From Gnetum montanum (lineage: Eukaryota; Streptophyta; Gnetopsida; Gnetales; Gnetaceae): 64,000 bases of DNA. Both the position numbers and the translations under genes were made by a program. A model generated the notes under the pieces. It saw nothing but the letters and a program-made list of their open reading frames with translations. It made no database searches and was not told the DNA's origin. This document shows, one piece after another, positions 1-10,872 of the stretch (its first letter is position 1; each line of letters starts with the position of its first letter). The stretch covers positions 109,554 to 173,553 of the forward strand of contig MNCI01011403.1 of NCBI GenBank assembly GCA_015680685.1, given 5' to 3'.

Positions 1-1149
1 GTACTGGGAAATGGGGATGTACTAGTGTACAGCTTGATTTAGTCTTGCCACGTGGGCTATGAACATTGCCTCATCTTGCTGCTTATGATGAAATGCATTC
101 TTGTGCGAATACCTCTGAGTGTCATCCTGTAAACACAACTCCAAAGTGATAAGAAAACCATGAGTAAATAAACAAGCTTGGACTTAAAAAGCTGCTGATG
201 AAACAACGGCACTGGAGGAGATTTCAGGCACTTTATATAGTGACAACAATGTTGGTGGGATCGTCTGATGGCGAGGGATGCAGTGATTCTGATGAAGTTT
301 GAATGTGGCCGCGGATTGAGGAACCAAAGATGAACTTGCTAGTTTATAGTCGTAGCGGACTGTGAAGAGGCAAACCAGTTTATAGTTTTAGTGGACTCTG
401 GTGGATGCAATGGCAGTAGTTTATTGTCATGCCAGACGGGTGCTAGTTTATCGTCATTACAGACACTGTGTGGTATCATTTTATCGTCATGATGCCAGGA
501 TGAGCTGTGGTATCGGTTTTAAGTCATGATCTAGGATTGTTCTATGGTATCAGTTTACCATCATGATTCCAGGATGAGCTATGGTATCAGTTTATACTCG
601 TGATCCAGGATGGTTCTATGGTATCAGTTTACCGTCATGATTCCAGGATGAGCTGTGGTATCAGTTTATAGTCGTGATCCAGGACGGTTCTATGGTATCA
701 GTTTATAGTCATGATCCAAGATGGTTCTATGGTATCAGTTTACCGTCATGATTCCAGGACAAGCTGTGGTATCAGTTTATAGTCATGATCCAGGACGGTT
801 CTATGGCATCAGTTTACCGTCATGATTCCAGGATGAGCTGTGGTATCAGTTTATAGGTGTGATCCAGGACGGTTCTATGGTATCAGTTTACCGTCATGAT
901 TCCAGGACAAGCTGTGGTATTAGTTTATAGTCATGATTCAAGACTCTTCTATGGTATCAATTTACCGTCATGATTCCAGGACGAGCTGTGGTATCAGTTT
1001 ATTGTCATGATGCCAGGACAAGCTGTGGTATCAGTTTATAGTCGTGATCTAGGACGGTTCTATGGTATCAGTTTACCATCATGATTCCAGGACGAGTTGT
1101 GTTATCAGTTTATAGTCGTGATCCAGGACTCGCACGTACCTGACTATGT
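1..1149 (-). repeat. Element A 3' UTR with post-pol tandem array
   Basis: From about 400 to 1140 a degenerate unit of about 37-40 bases recurs, often as alternating pairs of about 75 bases. On the minus strand each unit carries TATAAACTGATACCA or a variant. The outer part (about 1-390) matches the minus-strand equivalent of the 3' UTRs of B (about 21240-21400) and C (about 43420-43640), including an acceptor-like TTTGCAG in B and C that is TTTACAG here. No gene is seen. Confidence 0.8.
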
Positions 1150-4100
1150 TCAGACGTGGAATGGCTTTAGGAACGAGTGATTGGTTGGATTTGCTAGCTC
1201 ATGCCCTTCCATATCAGCTAGCTTGAATGCTCTGTTTTCATATGCTTTGGTGACTAAGGCCCTTCCCAGTTGGCTGAGAATTTGTCTGGGTGTTCCTGAA
1301 TGGCCTTAAGTACAAGGTCGTCTTTTTTGATAGGGCGCTTATGAAGGCCATGCCGATATCACTGCTATTGTTGTTTTTGGTACCATTCGATTTGATCGAG
1401 CGCACGTATGCGTTCTTCCTCCACCGAGTCTAGGTCAATGATGTGCAGATCATTGTTCTGTCCTTTGTCGAGGAGTACGAAAAGTGTGATCCTTAAAGAT
1501 GGTACCTGCAATTCCAGAGGTAAAATAGCTTCTGAACCATAAACAAGACTATATGGCATTTTACTTATTGAAGTCCGATGTGTAGTACGATATGCCCACA
1601 ATGCGTATACCAATTTTTTGTGCCACCTTCTCTTGCTTTGGGTAAGCATCCTTTTAAGTATTGTAATAATCGTTTTTTTTTGTTGCCTCTACTTGCCCAT
1701 TGCTCTGAGGATAGTAAGGGGATGAAAACGAGTGTTTGATCCCTAGACTTTCACAAAAGGTTTTGGTCTTGGCACTGCTAAATTGTGGCCCGTTGTTAAT
1801 GATGATTGTCATGGGGATGCCAAAACGGGTTGCAATATTTTCGAGAATGAAATTGCACATGTGTTTAGATGTAGTTTTTCCAAGGGAAGCAGCTTCTACC
1901 CACTTCGTGAAATATTCTATTGCGGTTATGATGAAACTATGCCCTGCAGAAGATGAGGGTGTTATTGGGCCAATAAGGTCCAACCCCCACTTTTGAAAGG
2001 ACCACGTGATTTGCGTCGTATGCAACTCATTTGGTGGGACATGGATTAGATTAATGTGTCTTTGATAGGTACTACATGTTTTAGCCTTGGAGAGACAGTC
2101 ATACTCCATGTGTGGCCAATAGTAGCCTAAGCGTCTTATTTTTGTTGCCATGGCTTTTGGCGTTATGTGTCCTCCGCATAGTCCCTCATGTACATGTTCA
2201 ACAATGGTTTCGGCATCAGTACTACCAATGCATGTTAGCAATATGCCTTTGTAGGATCTACGACACAATGTGTCCCCTACTAGGGTATACTACTTAGAAC
2301 ATTTTCATACTGCATCCTTTTGTGCATTTGTTAGGTGCTGTGGTGTTTCACCACGCAGAAGATATTCTTTTATGTCGTCATACCATTCTATCGCGTGTAT
2401 TGTACTAACAGACGTAATTGGCAATGTATCAAGGGTATTCTTTATTGGTTCGGCACAACTGGTTGTGGAGCTTGGTAATGTATGGAACATGTCTGGTGAT
2501 ATATTTAACGCTAATGTGGCTAACGCATCTGCAATGGTATTATCATTTCTAGAGACATGTTGCACATCGATATTTTCAAAACGCCTCATTAAGTGTTTTG
2601 CCAAGTCACAATATGGTTGTAAATGTTGGGCTTTGCATGTATAAACATCTGTGACTTGGTTTAAGACTAGTTGTGAGTCTTCTTTGACCACAAGCCATGT
2701 GATTTCTAAAGCCAATGCTGCCGCGAGACCTCTAAGGAGACCTTCGTACTCTACTATGTTGTTGGTACAGCGAAAGTTGAAACGGTAAGCAAAGGGTCTG
2801 ATCTCCCCAGAGGGATAGGTGATGATGGCGGCAACACTTCCCCCTCGAGAGGTGAATGCTCCATCAAAGTTTAGAATGGCCTCATAGTCACTGGGCACTA
2901 TGTCTATTGCACTTACATTCTCATTCAGGAATTCTATCTCTATTGTCGCTTGCTCATGCGTTGGTGACATGGCCATTTGATTTGCTATGGCTTGACCTTT
3001 AACTGATGATTACGCTATGTAATATAGATCAAACTCAGCTATCATGGCTTTCCAAAGGGCTATCTGACTTGTTTCATAAATGTTTCCTATGATGGATCTA
3101 AGCACATTATCCTTGCAAATTATGTTAACTTGATTACAGAAGAGGTAATGTCGTCATTTTCTTAAAGAAAAGATCAAAGCTAAACATGACCTCTCCACGT
3201 CATTATACTTTTTCTCGTGGGCAACTAATGCATGGCTTAATTAGTATACAGGGACTTCAGTTCCATCATCTTGTTTCTGATAAAGCATAGATGCGATTGA
3301 CGAATTCGAAGTGGCAAGGTAAATGTAAAATGGTTTATCGTTTTGAGGTGGATAGACCGTGGGTAGTCGGGCAAGTGCCATTTTAATGTTATCGAATGCT
3401 TCTTGACACTGTGGAGTCTATTCAAAATGGACATTTTTGCACACCAGGTGGTTCATAGGTTTTAGTTTATCTGTCAATTTTTCTATGAGGTGCCTGATAA
3501 ACTGTAATCTACCTTGTAGACCTCGAAGTTCAGTAAGGTTGCCGGGTCGTTTCAGGTTTGTTATGGCCTTTACCTTATTGGGGTCTACTCGTATCCCTGC
3601 TTTTGGGGCTATGAACCCAAACATTTTTCCTGTTTTGACTCCAAAGATACATTTCTTTGGATTAAGTCTCAACTCATATTTTAAACAACGTTTTAATACT
3701 AAGTCAAGATCTTGTACATGTTGTTCCGATGTTTTTGATTTAACGACAATGTCATCCACGTAGTCATTGAGCGAGTGTAACATGTAATTGCTAAAGATGA
3801 ATTTCATCACCCTTTGATACGTGGCCCCAATGTTCTTGAGACCGAAGGGCATCATTGTGTAACAAAAGGTTCCCCATGGTGTCATAAAGGTAGTCTGGAG
3901 CTGATGCTCCGGGTTAATACGCATCTGGTTGTATCCCAAGAAGCCATCCATAAAAGATAATAAGGCATGCCTAGCGGTCGAGTTGACAAGTTGATCGATG
4001 CTAGGTAGGGGAAAATCATCTTTTATGGTTGTGAAGTTGAGATCCTGGAAGTCAATGCATAAGCGAATTCTTCCGTTCTTCTTCGGGACAATGACCATGT

Positions 4101-4634
4101 TGGATACCCATTCGGCGTAATCGACAGCTCGAATGAAACCAGCCTAATAAAGTTTGATAATCTCATTGCAAACTACCAATGCCACCTCGGGTTTAACCTT
4201 TCATGCCTTTTGTTTTACGGGTCTCAATTTTGGATCAAGGATGATGTTGTGCTGGACGATTCAGGGATCCAACATAGGCATGTCTGTGTATGACCAAGAA
4301 AATGCCTTTATGTTGTCCCTAAGCACATTCTCTAGGTCTTTGGCCAGTTGAGGTTATAGTAATGTACTTAGTTTTAAAATCTTGGTTTCATTGTTAGACA
4401 TAACGATGGGGGTTTCGATCAACGGGTCTTCAGTGATATTTTCAACTTCTATGTCAAGGGACTTTATCATACCTTAGTAGTTATCTAGCGTTTGTTGTGT
4501 CGAGGCTATGACTGCGTCATCTATTGATAGACTTAGGTCAATGAGATTTATGTCAGTGTCCCTTGCGATTTGTCCGTGCGGCCCATCAATGATTAATGGT
4601 GCGGATAAATGTTGATAATCCATCGGGCTCGCTC
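1150..4634 (-). pseudogene. pol: Element A pol pseudogene (RT, RNase H, aRNase H, integrase)
   Basis: This is a decayed copy of the polymerase of element B. The order on the minus strand is an N-terminal segment (near 4474-4634), reverse transcriptase with the YVDD catalytic motif preserved near 3755-3770, gypsy-type RNase H remnants (3237-3434), the archaeal-type RNase H containing FDGA (2305-2976), integrase with its zinc-binding region and DDE-type core (1654-2268), and the C-terminal part ending at a TGA at 1150-1152. Several premature stops and small frame changes break it, so it cannot make the full protein. An acceptor-like site at its 5' end matches B and C. Identification is firm from the family motifs and colinearity with the intact copy. 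Confidence 0.9.
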
Positions 4635-4721
4635 CTACCAATAAACAGAGAGTAGAATGAGGTGATGAGTATTTTTCCATGTTCTCAAGCAAGTTAAATT
4701 GTGTGCACATGCAAAATGGTG

Positions 4722-4905
4722 GTTTATTGTCACACCGGGATGCATGGCAGTTTAAGGCCTTACCAGGCCGCAGGTGGCAGTTTAAGGCCTTACTAGGCCA
4801 TGGGGGTTTGTATGTGGCAGTTTAAGGCCTTACCGGGCCAACATGGCAATTTAAGGCCATACCGGGCCGTCATGGCAATTTAAGGCCATACCGGGCCATC
4901 ATGGA
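4722..4905 (-). repeat. Element A pre-pol TAAACT-core array
   Basis: Several copies of a unit of about 30-37 bases containing GGCAGTTTAAGGCCTTACC or a close variant on the plus strand. On the minus strand this is the equivalent of the pre-pol array of B, with a TTAAACTGCC core, and it sits in the same place just upstream of pol. Confidence 0.8.
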
Positions 4906-5092
4906 TTGCGCTGGAATGTTCGGCGTGAACATGTGAAATTGGGTTCATAGGGAAACTGGGATGTAATAATTTTTGTTTTACATTAAATACATAATTTTTT
5001 ATTATTTTTTTAAACAAATTTTAATTAAAATAATTAAACAAAGGCAAAAAGAGGCAAACCGGGAGGTGGCGGCAGTGGTAGTAGTCGACCGC

Positions 5093-5100
5093 TATATAAA
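5093..5100 (+). promoter_or_regulatory. TATA box of the element A opposite-strand gene
   Basis: TATATAAA followed by GGGGGCGGGGGCGTCATTT. B carries the same arrangement on its minus strand (TATAAATA then a GCGGGGGCGTCATTT block at about 16625-16647). It lies about 260 bases upstream of the ATG of exon 1. Conservation between two family members supports a real promoter; the start site itself is not visible. Confidence 0.6.
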
Positions 5101-5360
5101 GGGGGCGGGGGCGTCATTTGTTATTACATTGCTTTGTGAGTGTAATCACGAGCGTAAATCTTGAGCGTAGACGACCTAGCGTAAACATAATTCGCTAAAC
5201 CCTAGCATAAGCGTAGGCGTCTAAACCTTAGCATAAACACAAAGCGTAGAGGTTCCACCATCAGCGTAGAGACTCAGACTTTGGCATAGAGCCTCAGCGT
5301 AGGTGTAAATAGTTTCAACCCTCAGTGTAAACTGTTGATCACAGCATAGAGGACACCGAG

Positions 5361-5491
5361 ATGGGCAAAGGCAAGGAAGTGAAAGGCCAGGGGAGGAAGG
5401 GTCCTGACTTGACCTTCGAAAAGGAGAGCGAGGCCATATTGCAGTGCTTGCCCAGGCCGAGGATTCCATCGTGGCCTAGATTGTCACACAG
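5361..5491 (+). pseudogene. Element A opposite-strand gene, exon 1 (separated from exons 2-8 by element B)
   Basis: The ATG opens a 131-base exon, the same length as exon 1 of B and C. It encodes a short basic N-terminus beginning MGKGKE and containing GPDLTFEKESEA. At the donor position A has GC where B and C have GT. Exon 2 follows at 23279, after the intron that received element B. No domain is recognised in this exon. Confidence 0.65.
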
Positions 5492-6102
5492 GCAGGCTTT
5501 GATCCTACCTCTGTTAGTTATTTTCATTTGTGCATGTTTCGTAGCATAGACAGTCTCATAGAGGGCTTCGGCGTATATGCCGAGCGTAGAGAGTTAGTAT
5601 AAAGGGTTTCGGCGTATACACCGAGCGTAAGTTCATAGCGTAGAGATCCCGATAGTGTAGACTGTCATATCGTAATTTTTTTTATCAATGGACAGTGTAA
5701 AAAATTTTTCTAGCATGAAGCATAGATGATTTTATCAGCGTATACGCTGACTATTTGTAGGTCGTTTATAGTGTCCAACGTATACTGTTTACACAGCGTA
5801 CATGCTGAAGGCTATTACAGCGTATACGCTGAGCGTGAATAGTTAATTCTTTTCGACTGAGGTACAGCGTAGACCTGTTTTCATGTAAACTGTTTTTGGT
5901 GTAAACTTATTTGCACAGGATTCAGCGTAAACTGTTTGTATGGCGTATAGCGTAGACTGTTTACACTTTTCAACGTGGACTGTTTACACAGCGTATACGC
6001 TGATGATTTTTACAGCATATACGCTAAGTGTGGAACAGTTTTTTGTCAGCATATACACCGGGCTTGGCAGCATATACGCCAAGCATAAATAGTTCTTGAT
6101 AG
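5492..6102 (+). repeat. Element A antisense-gene intron 1, left part, with GCGTATACGC-type palindromes
   Basis: No coding sequence. The stretch is filled with degenerate copies of AGCGTATACGCT and half-copies such as AGCGTAGA and AGCGTAAAC. The same vocabulary fills the LTRs and leaders of the family. The intron continues at 23141-23278, after element B. Confidence 0.7.
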
Positions 6103-6107
6103 CATAT
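6103..6107. repeat. Target-site duplication of element B, left copy (CATAT)
   Basis: CATAT immediately before the 5' LTR matches CATAT at 23136-23140 immediately after the 3' LTR. Five bases is the usual length for LTR retrotransposon integration. Confidence 0.93.
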
Positions 6108-7387
6108 TGAAACACCACAAAAATATTTTTAAGTGTTGTGCCAGCGTTCACGCCCAGCGTCTACGCCCAGCGTTCACGCCCAGCGTTCACGCCAAGCGTC
6201 TACGCTCGACGACAGGATTTCCAATGGCAGCATGAAGATTACACCAAAGAGCAAGGATTGAAGCAAGTGGACATTCGTTGGTCTCTACGCCCGGCGTCTA
6301 CGCCCGGCGTATACGCCCAGCGTGTACGCCCAGCGTACACGCCAGCTTGAAAATGTTTACGCCCAGCGTGTACGCCCGGCGTATACACCCAGCGTGTACG
6401 CTCAGCGTATACACCCAGCGTGTACGCTCAGCGTACACGCCAACTTGTAATGTATACACCCAACGTGTACCGAGTTTCTAAATTGTAACGCCCGGTCTGT
6501 ACGCCACGTGTCTCCCCATCCGCTTTTCCCGGTAACCCTACCGCTATAAATAGCCCAGTTTTCCACGTTTACGGGGCCGCAAAAATTTATCAGAGCCGAC
6601 CCAGAGCAATTACGCTGCTGAAACCCTCACACGCTCACGCTTACGCTGGAAGCCCCTACACGCTGCACGCTGAGCACAATCCGCGCTTCGCCCACCGCAT
6701 CCGCCAGCTACATCCCCCTTGTCCACCGGGGCTTTACGTCCGCCTTATGTCCCTACACAACTGCGTCAGACCGGTGCACAACATTTTAACTCTATAATCA
6801 CTGTTTACGTTTATTGCAAGTTCTTTTACAGTTTTACGTTGTTTTGGCTCACGCCTTGTTTACGCCGGTTTGTGTTCACGCTCCACGTCACGCATCCGAA
6901 GACGACCACTGTTTACACTCGCTGTGGGCTCTTTCTCAGTCTTACGTCAATTTGGCCCACTCCCCGTTCACACCCGCTTGCATTTTCGCTCCGTCTCCGT
7001 TCGTATACGCCCGCTGTTCACGCCGTCTGCCTGTTTACGCCCTACATCCGTTCATTGTTTACGCTGACTCCTGTACGCTCACGCCGTGCTCATTTCAGTT
7101 CACGCTGACACGCCCGTACGCTCACGCCGTGTTCATTCCTGTTTACGCTGTTTACGCCGTGCACGCCTAATTCATTGCTTACGCCCTGTTCACGTATAAC
7201 CCAGCGTATAACGCTTCGACGGCGCTCGGGGAAGTCCTTGTTTGATCCACGCGCGGACCATCCAAGGCACTCTGCCTTCGCCCACTCCAGCTCGCCCTCA
7301 AGCGGAGGCAGGGTCAACCGTGCTCGCCCGCATCTCTTTCGGTGTTCGTCACGTTCCAGCCTTGCACCGACGATTTCGGTCGACACA
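6108..7387 (+). repeat. Element B 5' LTR
   Basis: Begins TGAAACACCACAAAAATA and ends TTTCGGTCGACACA. The same sequence recurs at 21966-23135 with scattered differences. Its first part is dense in CGCCCAGCG and GCGTATACGCC motifs. A TATA box lies at 6545-6552. Short open frames inside it are translations of the repeated motif and are not genes. Confidence 0.93.
6545..6552 (+). promoter_or_regulatory. TATA box in element B 5' LTR
   Basis: TATAAATA within CCGCTATAAATAGCCC, conserved in the 3' LTR at 22397-22404 and, as TATAAAA-type boxes, in the LTRs of C, A and E. It would start the sense, full-length transcript. Confidence 0.7.
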
Positions 7388-7392
7388 GTTTT

Positions 7393-7411
7393 TGGCGCTA
7401 GAAGGAGGGCC
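7393..7411 (+). promoter_or_regulatory. Primer-binding site of element B
   Basis: TGGCGCTAGAAGGAGGGCC starts six bases after the LTR end. TGG at its start fits pairing to a tRNA 3' CCA. The same block follows the LTR in C, and a variant follows it in A and E. The tRNA species was not assigned. Confidence 0.7.
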
Positions 7412-7470
7412 TTCGCTAAACAGGCTTCACGTCCGTCAGCATTCGCGCTGATCAGCGTTTACGCTGTCGA

Positions 7471-7620
7471 CTGCGGACAAACCCTAGCGTATACGCTGCA
7501 CGTTTACGCCAGCGTTCACGCTGCGGACAAACCCTAGCGTATACGCTGCACGTTTACGCCAGCGTTCACGCTGCGGACAAACCCTAGCGTATACGCTGCA
7601 CGTTTACGCCAGCGTTCACG
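7471..7620 (+). repeat. Three exact 50-base tandem repeats in the element B leader
   Basis: Copies at 7471-7520, 7521-7570 and 7571-7620, apparently identical except at the outer edge. Each unit contains CCCTAGCGTATACGCTGCA, so each carries one perfect palindrome AGCGTATACGCT. It lies in the untranslated leader between the primer-binding site and gag. Confidence 0.9.
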
Positions 7621-7704
7621 CTGGACACTTAGCCTCTAAACTCATCTAGCCACCGCATATACCGTCATCCATATCAATTCCACACACCCAAATCGCCCAT
7701 AATT

Positions 7705-8733
7705 ATGGATCCCATTAACATCACTACCGCTACTACCCAGAACCTTAACATCTCAAACACAACAACTGCCCAGCAACCCGCCACACAACACATGGGAGGG
7801 CAATCCACAATGGGGCCTCGTCGATCTTTGAGGTTGCAAGGGAGAGACCCTGCCGCTAATATCATAAGCCAAGACGAATATAACTTTATTTGCATTAAGA
7901 TACAAGCTGGCTTGGCAGTAGACCGGGCTAAGATGGAAGTAAAAAGGCAATTTGAGATCTTCTATAGAGGGGGGTATGAATTCATCCCTTCCCCATACAA
8001 CGTAATCCCCATTCCGGAGCAATTCTCGGAGCTCTTTACACAACTCCTTCTGCATAGGAGCCAATCGTTAGACCAGGTTACGGTAGAACGACAAAGGGAT
8101 GAAGGGGATGAATTCGCTGCGCAATCTGAGCATGAAGATTCCTATCATACTCTCAGCCCGCATAACCACGTGAACCCTGTATTTAACCCGGACGCAGGGG
8201 AAGCCATACCCCTCCAACCCATTACTTCTAACCACACCCAAACACTGTTACAAGGAACATCCGCGTCAGCTCAAGTCCCTTCCCAAGGCCACCCTTTGTC
8301 GAATGCCTTCCCTTTTACGCTCGCAGGTTCATCCTCACAAGCACTGCCCCCTCACAGCAACCTAGGAGTGACGTTTCAAGCCCAGTCCCAAGTGGTGAGA
8401 ATGCCACATGTTATACCTGTGTCCACACCCGCTCATTACTTCCCGCATATCCAAACACCCGCGCCCCCTTTCCCCGCCATAACCCAACAAGGAGCCTCCT
8501 CGTACAACATGGTCGGACAGTGGCCGATGACGGGCACGACGTCGCACCAGGTTTCCCACCACTACATACCGCCCCATACGCTGCCACCGATTCATGTACC
8601 TCAGACACAGCCACGACAACAACAACAACAGCTTCCTCTCTATAATGTAGCGCCCCTGATACCATCTACTCTACACTTCCCGCAAACGCAACCCCCAACG
8701 ACGCAACTCTCAGCCCTTCAGTCAACCGTTTAA
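7705..8733 (+). pseudogene. gag: Element B Gag, N-terminal segment, ends at a premature TAA
   Basis: The frame starts with ATG after a long leader and reads 342 codons to a TAA. The next segment continues in the same frame after a second stop (TAG at 8818-8820). The N-terminus has a conserved stretch (GPRRSLRLQGRDPA, then a KIQAGLAVDRA region) shared with C, A and E, followed by a long proline- and glutamine-rich region typical of a flexible Gag N-terminus. Both stops sit where the related copies have glutamine codons. No enzymatic domain is seen here. It is part of the structural Gag protein only by position and continuity. Confidence 0.8.
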
Positions 8734-8823
8734 CAGTCTAACCTATACAACGCGTCACAAGCCCAAACCACTTTACTCCCAAATGCTCAGGATTGGGCAG
8801 ACGCCAAAAGAATGATGTAGGAA

Positions 8824-10848
8824 TTGACAGACGAGGTAAAACGCCTCAAGACCGTCAGCGATGGGGAGACGAAAGTGATATATTTCTACAATGACGACCC
8901 TATCAGCTCCTCGGTCCCACCTTTAACCCTGCCCAAAGGTGTTCCTTTGCCAACGTTAACCAAATATAATGGTGAGACAGATCCCAACGCCCATCTCATA
9001 ACATTCCGATTGGAATGCGCCTTGCTCCAGGCTTGGCCCCACGCTGTCCTCCGGGTGTTCCCCATGTCCCTCACGGGAAGGGCACTCGATTGGTACCGTG
9101 CCTTGCCCAGGAATTCCATCTGCGCTTTGGATGACCTTATACGCCAATTTGTGAGCCGGTTCAAATATAACCTGAAACCCGAGCCAACGCTGGATAGCCT
9201 CATGCAGATTAAGCAGGGGCCTCTCGAACCGATCCAAAAATTTATTCAAAGATGGAGTGCAGCTCTGAACGAGCTTCATGAACCGATCTCCCCATTTTAC
9301 CTACATACGATCCTAAAAGGGGCAGTCAACGATTTCTTTAAATCTAAACTGTATTACCTTAATGCGCAAGATCTCAATCAAGCGTTCGAGCAAATTAAGA
9401 ACATTGAAGAAGCTGCCCAAAACAGTCACGATCCCGCCTACATAGCCTTTAAGAATCAGCATACTAAGAAAGACAAAGAAAAGACTAAAACCACTATAGC
9501 GGCTGTAGCAGGGACGCAACAAAAGCCGCCGACGCTACCTACTAACCACTATCACCCCCAGCCCGCAGCCACCACGCAGGAATCATCATCGCAACAGAAT
9601 CCGGCGAACCGTACACGGAATTTTGAGAGGAAAGAGCCCTCTCAATATACGCCTCCGCCAATGAAACCTTCCCAACTCTTCGATCAACTCTTAAAGGCTG
9701 GGTTGATGAGCCACAAACAATTATCCCCCGCGGCCATACAAAGACACGACCGATTTTGTCAACTCGTACAGAATCCGAGCTTAGCAACCCCAGATGAGCC
9801 TCCCGTGCCCAAAGGATTCCGGATGGATCGCTTTTGCGATTACCATCAAAGGCCGGGTCATGGAACAGATTACTGTTTCACTTTGAAGCAGGATATCCAA
9901 CGGATGATTGACGAAGGCAGCATCACATTCGACGGGGCTAACCCCGTCCAACCACAAAATCAAACTATGGGAGTGTACCAAGACCCCCTGAACACTAAGG
10001 AGGCTCCATACACAATTAGCGCGATTTACTGTGACAATGAGCCCGACACATCCCACATTAACACGGTACACCCCGAGGATAGGGAAGTATCTAACAAGCC
10101 GTTTGTAGTTCGAATCCCTCCCGCTGAGCCCGCGCTTGCACCCCATACATCCCGCATCCCGCAGGGGCCATATGTGGTCCGAGTGCCCTCAACTACACCT
10201 GCCTCCCTCATGACAGCGCGCCAACAACCCTACGTGGTGCGCGTTCCCCCCGTTAACCCTGCAAGCACAACGACACCTTACGCTCGGCCTGCCCCTTTTG
10301 TAGTCCGACTACCACCTGCGGTTGCAACGACGGAGATCCCACCTCCACTAAGGCCAACTCCCTACGTCGTCCGGGTCCCCGCACAGACTCCTGCCCAGTC
10401 GTACCCACAACCCTGTCCTGCTCCGTATGTTGTAAAGGTCCCCGGACAACCCCAGGGTCCGAAGTCAGGCCCTTGTAACACGCGAGAACGCCTAGCGGAC
10501 AGGCTCACACGCGAACGCGTAGAGGGAGAACGCCAACGGCTAGCCGTGGGGCCACCTAAACCAACACCTCTTAGCTCTATGCTGATGGCATCATCTGATA
10601 ATCAACCTGACACGGGCAGTGGTGGCGAAACCTCTCGGACGCACGAACAACGGGAAACTGTTAACAGCCGCAAGAATGACAAATCACAAAAACGCAAGAT
10701 AAAACTCCTAGGCCCGATGGACCCGGTCCCTCTCAACCAAAATGCTCCTGACAGCAGAGATTTCGCGACGGTACTAACGCAAGTCACTCAGGCACTAAAA
10801 CAAAAAAACACGTCTCTAAGCTTATACGATTTAGTGTTAACTTCCTAG
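8824..10848 (+). pseudogene. gag: Element B Gag core: capsid-type domain, zinc-knuckle-like motif and PYVVRVP repeats
   Basis: In frame with the upstream segment and ending at a TAG where the related copies have glutamine. The first third matches the plant retrotransposon Gag domain (RVFPMSLTGRALDWYRALP, then LDDLIRQFVSRF and IQKFIQRWSAALNELHEP). Near 9825-9880 is a zinc-binding motif CDYHQRPGHGTDYC, the CHHC-type knuckle seen in Tat Gags. From about 10099 to 10445 the motif P-[YF]-V-V-[RK]-[VIL]-P recurs six times between proline-rich linkers. Gag forms the virus-like particle and binds the element RNA. The reported start is only the first ATG after a stop; the real start is at 7705. Confidence 0.88.
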
Positions 10849-10872
10849 ACCCACCGCGAAGCGCTGGTACGC

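Noticed and set aside
6719-7537. Overlapping open frames in the LTR and leader of B, with similar ones in the LTRs of A, C and E
   Set aside because: They translate the repeated LTR motifs in several frames, are not conserved as proteins, and overlap the promoter and primer site.
8411-8665. Minus-strand frames inside gag of B and similar ones in pol
   Set aside because: They are shadows of the sense reading frame with no conserved product, unlike the opposite-strand gene at 12247-16461, which lies in its own interval.
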